A stretch of 37,206 nucleotides of DNA from UBA1737 sp964474685 (GTDB lineage Bacteria > Bacillota_I > Bacilli_A > ML615J-28 > CAG-313): the NCBI GenBank assembly GCA_964474685.1, contig CAYYTE010000008.1:1-37206 (forward strand), in the 5' to 3' direction. Numbering within the stretch: position 1 is the stretch's first letter; each line of letters opens with the position of its first letter. Under the pieces are notes generated by a model, which did no database searches, had not been told where the DNA came from, and worked only from the letters and a program-made list of their open reading frames with translations. Position numbers and translations under genes: made by a program. This document shows, one piece after another, positions 32,821-37,206 of this stretch.

Positions 32821-32854
32821 GTCTGTAAAAACTGATTTAAAAGGAGATTAGTAA

Positions 32855-34143
32855 TATGTTATATAGGAGAATTGAAAAAAATATGGAATCATTTTAGACA
32901 AATGATAAAACACTCATTATTGATGGAGCTAGACAAATTGGAAAATCTTATATTATTTGACATACCGGTATGAAATTATATAAAAATATATTTAAATTAA
33001 CCTTCTTGAAAATAGCTTGTAAAATTAGCAATTTAATAATATTCTTTCTAAAGATGATTTTTATTTTCAATTAAGTATTCTTTATGGTGACGAATTAAAG
33101 GAAAAAGAAAATACATTAATCTTCCTTGATGAAATACAAGTATATCCCGAATTATTATCTCTTCTGAAATTTCTTAAAGCAGATAATCGTTATACATTTA
33201 TAGCAAGAAGGTCATTGCTAGGAATAACACTACTAGAAACATCTTCTATATCTATAGGGCCAATAAAGATTATTCCAATGTATCCTTTAGACTTTGAAGG
33301 ATTTTTGCTAGCAACCGAGTTAATCAGTTCGCAATTGATAAGATATATAAACAATATCTAAACAACGAAACACTAGACGTTTGCACTCATGAATATTTGA
33401 TGAAACAGTTCAAATATTATCTTTTAATCGGCGGATTATCCGATGCTATAGATGAGTTTTTAAACAGTAGAAATCTTGTTAATGTAAGAAACATACAAAC
33501 GGAAACTATGAACTTCTATAAAGCAGACAGTACGAAATACGATAGAACTACTAATTTACCCATTCGGAAGGTTTATGATTTGATACCATCTACATTAGAA
33601 AATAAAAAAAATCAAAATTTATGGAGTATAAAAACGACTTTGATTATCTTGTGACCTCAGGTATCGATTATGAAGTAAGAGCAATATCAACTCGTGCTTC
33701 TCCTATGATACTATACACATCAAAATATCTAATAACGTTATACCTTAATGATGTTGAAATTTTAACAAACATTTTGTTCAAGGACGACCCGAATGCTATT
33801 TTAAAAAACTCCTCATCTATAAACCTTAGTGCTATTTATGAAAACCTAGTAGCTTTCAAATTAAAAGCTCACGTTTTTTCTTTATATAACTACAATAATC
33901 TAAATAAAGGTGAAGTTGACTTTCTTATTGATGATTTTGACTTATTAAAAACAATTCCCATTCGAGTGTGATCTGGAAAGAACTATACCATTCATTGTGC
34001 TTAAAAAACTTTCTTACAATAAAGACTATCACATTTCAAATAGTCGAATAGTGAAAAAAATGAATTTCAGCATATTATATCTTCCAATTTATTATGTTAT
34101 GTTTTTAAAGCCGAATCAACAAAACGAAGTAATACTGAAATAA
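32855..34143 (+). pseudogene. decayed AAA/DUF4143 ATPase, plus strand
   Basis: It starts with a good AGGAG site and MLYRRIEKNMESF, then a stop, then LIIDGARQIGKSYII with Walker A at 32922-32948. Another stop and a frame change follow before Walker B, LIFLDEIQ (about 33116-33139). The middle (33397-33654) includes YYLLIGGLSDAIDEFL, and the next piece (33621-33971) includes SINLSAIYENLVAFKL and KGEVDFLIDD. A last frame gives ILYLPIYYVMFLKP and a stop at 34141-34143. The domain order is that of a complete DUF4143 protein. The two open pieces overlap but are in different frames, so neither should be read as a gene by itself. Confidence 0.88.
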
Positions 34144-34162
34144 ATAAAATAATAACAAAGGA

Positions 34163-34193
34163 AAAAGAGACAAATATAAAACTTGTCTCTTTT
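34163..34193 (-). terminator. terminator of the dehydrogenase gene (may work both ways)
   Basis: An 11-bp perfect stem AAAAGAGACAA with its complement and a 9-base loop. It is followed by T-rich sequence on the minus strand, 6 bases past the stop at 34200; the plus-strand side also has TTTT in the arm. Confidence 0.8.
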
Positions 34194-34199
34194 CATTTA

Positions 34200-35156
34200 T
34201 TATTTCTTATAATTGTAAAACCCTACTCCACTAGCAATTCCTAATTTCCCCGCATCAATCATTTCTTTTAATTTCTTTGCAATAATTGATTGAACGGATT
34301 TTGGATTAGCCATCTCAGGTGACATAATAACAATATTATATGCGGTCGTAACACCTACCATATCAAGGATTTGGAAAGGTCCCATTGGAGCTCCAGTTGC
34401 AAGACGCCATGTTTTGTCAATAGTAGGAACATCCGCAACATCAGTTGCCCATAAATATAATCCACTATTTAATAATGGTACTAAGAGTGTATTTAAAATA
34501 TATCCCGGTTGTTCTTTATGAAGACATAAAGGAATCATACCGATTGCGGTTGCAAACTCTACCACTTCATCATAGTAACGTTTATCCGTTCCCGCATGTC
34601 CCATTACTTCTGCAGTATTTCCCTTCCAAATATTATTTGCAAAATGTAGGGCTAAGAATTTCTCTGGGCGTCCGGTATATTGAGCAAACGTTGAAGGAAG
34701 CATTGTGGATGAGTTTGTAACAAGAACTGTCTTTTCAGGTAACAAAGGCGCAGCCATTTGATAAAATTCAATTTTTGCTTTTGGATCTTCAGCAAGCGAT
34801 TCGATAACTAAATCACTATCCTTTAAACACTCTTCAAGATTCGTGTCTAGTTTCACATTCTCATAAGCAAGATCTGCTTTTTCTTTTAACTCATTCGCCA
34901 CATCTACAGTATAAGTCTCGGGGTTATCATAAAGACCTTTACAAAAAGCATAAGGGCTCTTTCCTTGTTGAGTTGTCATAAAATCAAGAGTCTTTATATA
35001 AGTCATGTGAAGGGCTTCTAACTTTGGTTTTGTTCTTGTAATTGATCCTTCACTTCTCATATAGATCGTTACATCAAAACCTTTAAAAGCGGATTGAAAG
35101 GCAATTTGACTTCCTAGTACGCCGCCACCAATAACAACAATTTTTTTAAAATCCAT
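34200..35156 (-). CDS. 3-hydroxyacyl-CoA dehydrogenase family protein
   Basis: A 318-residue NAD-dependent dehydrogenase of the 3-hydroxybutyryl-CoA type. The Rossmann motif GGGVLGSQIA is at residues 10-19. SDLVIESLAED (about 108-118) and NSSTMLPS (about 148-155) follow. LALHFANNIW holds the catalytic His region, where the family usually has HFFNP, so the Pro is replaced. QPGYILN (about 217-223) and the C-terminal half with GAPMGPFQILDMVG and SGVGFYNY complete the fold. The start has an AGGAG site. No beta-oxidation or butyrate genes lie nearby, so the physiological substrate is open. Confidence 0.85.
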   Translation of the reverse strand: MDFKKIVVIGGGVLGSQIAFQSAFKGFDVTIYMRSEGSITRTKPKLEALHMTYIKTLDFMTTQQGKSPYAFCKGLYDNPETYTVDVANELKEKADLAYENVKLDTNLEECLKDSDLVIESLAEDPKAKIEFYQMAAPLLPEKTVLVTNSSTMLPSTFAQYTGRPEKFLALHFANNIWKGNTAEVMGHAGTDKRYYDEVVEFATAIGMIPLCLHKEQPGYILNTLLVPLLNSGLYLWATDVADVPTIDKTWRLATGAPMGPFQILDMVGVTTAYNIVIMSPEMANPKSVQSIIAKKLKEMIDAGKLGIASGVGFYNYKK

Positions 35157-35189
35157 ATCATTAATCTCCTTTAAATGAATTTATAAAAT

Positions 35190-35217
35190 ATTTTATCATA
35201 TGATATATGATAACCAA
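35190..35217 (-). promoter_or_regulatory. promoter of the dehydrogenase with embedded operator
   Basis: Minus-strand TTGGTT (35212-35217), 16 bases, TAAAAT (35190-35195). An exact inverted repeat TATCATA-N5-TATGATA (35194-35212) fills the spacer. This is typical for a repressor site, but no regulator gene is adjacent. Confidence 0.5.
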
Positions 35218-35231
35218 AGTAATAGATTCGC

Positions 35232-36770
35232 TTATTGAAGCGACACCTTAAAGGTTCTCTTATTTGCATACATTAAATCATCCGAAGCTTGAATAATTTC
35301 ATTTAATGGTTGATTCAAATATTTAATTACACCATAAGAGAAATTAATAATAAACTTTTGTTCTCCTATAACTAAAGGCTCATCAAACTCTTTTTGTAAT
35401 TTTTGAATTAAAAGAGTAGTTTTTTCAACATTATAGGGGGAAATCATAATAAACTCATCCCCACCATATCGACACAATTTAACATTTACATTTGTACAAC
35501 TATTGATTCTTTTTACAAATAGTTTTAACACTTCGTCTCCAATGACATGCCCATAGGTATCATTAATTTCTTTAAAGAAATTAATATCAATAAAGGATAC
35601 AGACCCATCAGGAAACTTTTCAAAATAAGAATTATAATTATATTCCAAATATATTCTTGTATTTGCTTTAGTTAAATAATCCGTTTCATATAGATTTTGT
35701 GTACGATCAAGTTCTCTTTTTATATCATTGATACGAAATATCGTATCTGTTAATGCTCTTTCTTCTTGTTTTTGTTCTTCTACTTTACGCTTTAAACTAG
35801 CTACATAAAGCTTTTTTAAATTTTCTTTTCCCTCTTTTGTTGAAAGAGTCGGGTCTATACGAATTAAATCTAACATAATTTCAGAAATTGTAATTCTTTC
35901 ACCTGTAAAGTTTTGATTATTGATGAGGAATTTACAAACAGCATAAAGTGCTTTTGTTGTAACAAATGGTTTAATCTTTTTAACAATAGCCACATGTTGT
36001 TCAAGCGTTTGTGCAGAAGATTCAATCATTTCCGGATGAAGTTCTACAGAGGCCATAAAGGTAATATAATCATTTGCATATTTTTTCGGGTCTAAAAAGA
36101 TATCAAGTGTTAATTTGGCAACTTCACACGCTGGTCGAATTTGTTCCAATGCGGGAGTGGATTCTGCTTTTGACAATATAGATAACATCTTATCACACAT
36201 CTTTATTGCATCAAACATATTTCCTGTTTGAATAAGCAAATATGTTTGATTCACATAATAAGTAAGATAATAATAATCCGACTGAAGATTTTCGTTTTTA
36301 CATTGGATTGCGAAAGATTTATTATTGTATTTTAACGATTCTTCATAAAACCCATATTCTTCTAACACACAAGATATATGTGTGTAAATGGATGTCAATT
36401 GAGCTTGAATTAGCGGATTCTTCTCCTCCGCATTCATATTCTCAAACAATAAACTATATTCAAGTACTCGGTAATTATCACCTAATTTATCATAGATAAA
36501 TACCAACCCAATATAAATATTGGATAAGTTCTCTTGTCCCTTTGTCGATTTTAAAGCAACCTGGAGTAATTCAATATTTCGATTAATAATTTCTTTATTT
36601 TTTTGTCTTCCATATAAATATTGTGCAATAATCGTAAGTATCTTCACTGCTGAAGGAAAAGAGGACATATCTTTTAAACCTTCTTCAGCAATATCTAAAT
36701 AATCAGTAAGTTCTTCATCACTAAGGTCCTCATAAAATCTTTTATATAAATCTTTTACTTTTTGTTCCAT
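35232..36770 (-). CDS. diguanylate cyclase with helical-repeat sensor region
   Basis: A 512-residue soluble protein. Residues 1-320 are all-helical with TPR-like spacing (paired Tyr/Leu-rich helices), likely a protein-binding sensor region. A charged coiled-coil of about 25 residues (around 325-352) links it to a GGDEF domain (about 355-512). The active motif is intact: RYGGDEF with GGDEF at 436-440, preceded by DINFFKEINDTYGH. There is no RxxD inhibitory site five residues before it. It makes cyclic di-GMP from two GTP. The start has an AGGAGGGA site. It lies 2.5 kb from a broken HD-GYP phosphodiesterase gene, the opposite activity. Confidence 0.9.
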   Translation of the reverse strand: MEQKVKDLYKRFYEDLSDEELTDYLDIAEEGLKDMSSFPSAVKILTIIAQYLYGRQKNKEIINRNIELLQVALKSTKGQENLSNIYIGLVFIYDKLGDNYRVLEYSLLFENMNAEEKNPLIQAQLTSIYTHISCVLEEYGFYEESLKYNNKSFAIQCKNENLQSDYYYLTYYVNQTYLLIQTGNMFDAIKMCDKMLSILSKAESTPALEQIRPACEVAKLTLDIFLDPKKYANDYITFMASVELHPEMIESSAQTLEQHVAIVKKIKPFVTTKALYAVCKFLINNQNFTGERITISEIMLDLIRIDPTLSTKEGKENLKKLYVASLKRKVEEQKQEERALTDTIFRINDIKRELDRTQNLYETDYLTKANTRIYLEYNYNSYFEKFPDGSVSFIDINFFKEINDTYGHVIGDEVLKLFVKRINSCTNVNVKLCRYGGDEFIMISPYNVEKTTLLIQKLQKEFDEPLVIGEQKFIINFSYGVIKYLNQPLNEIIQASDDLMYANKRTFKVSLQ

Positions 36771-36797
36771 AAATAATCCCTCCTGATTCTTATCTAT

Positions 36798-36826
36798 ATT
36801 ATACCCTTATTATACCATATTTACAA
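36798..36826 (-). promoter_or_regulatory. promoter of the diguanylate cyclase gene
   Basis: Minus-strand TTGTAA (36821-36826), 17 bases, TATAAT (36798-36803). A second TGG-TATAAT lies within its spacer (36809-36817), so two start points are possible. Confidence 0.6.
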
Positions 36827-37206
36827 TGAAAATGTATCAAAATTACGTTTTCATACAAATGAAACAAGACAAATCTCAATAAAATCTTTGCTTTTATTAA
36901 TACAATCTAAAGAATCGCTGAAATATTATACTTAGTTATTAATTACATACCAATTCAAACAATGCAATTGCTTAAAAAAACTAATTAGAAAAGAGGACAA
37001 TAGATATCACTTTCTCAAATCCTCAAAATCTTCCAACGAATACAAAACGCCCTCAAGTGTGCATTAGCAATAATAGTATTGCCTAGAGGCCTGAGGGAGA
37101 TGTTACCCATATAATATACTACTACATCCAATAAGCAAATAGTTTAAAGTTGTTTTTTGTCAAAGTCTAAGTATATGCTCCCAAAAAAGACACAGTTATT
37201 TTTACC
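36827..37206. other. right-end stretch without a gene, with one hairpin
   Basis: No reading frame of note. CCCTCA (37050-37055) pairs with TGAGGG (37092-37097) and encloses GCAATA/TATTGC (37067-37082). On the minus strand a promoter-like TTGCTT-N16-TATTAT lies just upstream (about 37111-37138), and GCGTTTTG follows the hairpin. It may be the end of an RNA gene or an unlabelled leader; nothing else is seen. Confidence 0.35.

Noticed and set aside
33397..33971. Two sizeable open plus-strand frames (33397-33654 and 33621-33971) that look like separate genes.
   Set aside because: They overlap in different frames and carry consecutive parts of one DUF4143 protein whose N-terminus, with Walker A, lies upstream in broken frames. 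They are pieces of one pseudogene.
37050..37097. A known riboswitch such as c-di-GMP-I or fluoride, because a GGDEF gene lies to the left.
   Set aside because: I could not find the conserved loop sequences of those classes, and the hairpin is 280 bases from the GGDEF start with a normal promoter in between.

Overview
The window is AT-rich and almost entirely coded on the minus strand up to about 30 kb. Shine-Dalgarno sites are strong (AGGAGG, GAGGTG) and promoters are sigma-A-like (TTGACA/TATAAT, often with an extended TGn -10). With the T-box leader and the gene order, this points to a low-GC Gram-positive bacterium (Bacillota), perhaps Erysipelotrichia-like. That placement is inference from gene content, not a database match. 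A run of exactly 100 N (28284-28383) is a scaffold gap, so this is a draft assembly.

Layout. 1-3.0 kb: a tightly overlapping four-gene operon (secreted strand-rich protein, membrane-anchored ectodomain protein, ABC ATPase, ABC permease). 3.1-6.5 kb: a small zinc-ribbon protein, a second ABC ATPase/permease pair and a four-helix membrane protein. 6.7-9.0 kb: nagA, a lipoprotein and a CvpA-like membrane protein. 9.1-20.9 kb: a housekeeping block that reads, in transcription order, trmFO-xerC-GNAT-zinc-ribbon protein, then rpsB-tsf-pyrH-frr, then uppS-cdsA-dxr-rseP. It covers tRNA modification, chromosome dimer resolution, ribosomal protein S2, elongation factor Ts, UMP kinase, ribosome recycling, and lipid-carrier, phospholipid and isoprenoid synthesis plus site-2 proteolysis. 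The order resembles Bacillus subtilis, but the clpQ-clpY-codY and flagellar genes that separate xerC from rpsB there are absent. 20.9-21.9 kb: a decayed stretch holding remnants of a HipB/HipA-like toxin-antitoxin pair. 21.9-26.7 kb: a TetR-controlled cation/proton antiporter, thrS with a T-box riboswitch, and a membrane protein.

From 26.7 to 34.2 kb the character changes to an accessory region. It has an XRE regulator with an ImmA/IrrE-type metallopeptidase, a DUF952 gene cut by the gap, an AbiEi/AbiEii (type IV toxin-antitoxin, phage-abortive) pair cut by the same gap, two badly decayed AAA/DUF4143 ATPase pseudogenes, a frameshifted cupin/HD-GYP gene and a 39-bp tandem repeat. The right end holds a 3-hydroxyacyl-CoA dehydrogenase, a GGDEF diguanylate cyclase with a helical N-terminal sensor, and an unexplained hairpin near 37.07 kb.

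The strongest candidates for something new are the 0-3 kb secreted-protein/ABC cassette, the TetR promoter bracketed by two sites with the same half-site (one of which doubles as the thrS terminator), the structured rpsB leader, and the 39-bp tandem repeats between the broken HD-GYP gene and a broken ATPase. No tRNA, rRNA, CRISPR array or intact insertion sequence was found.
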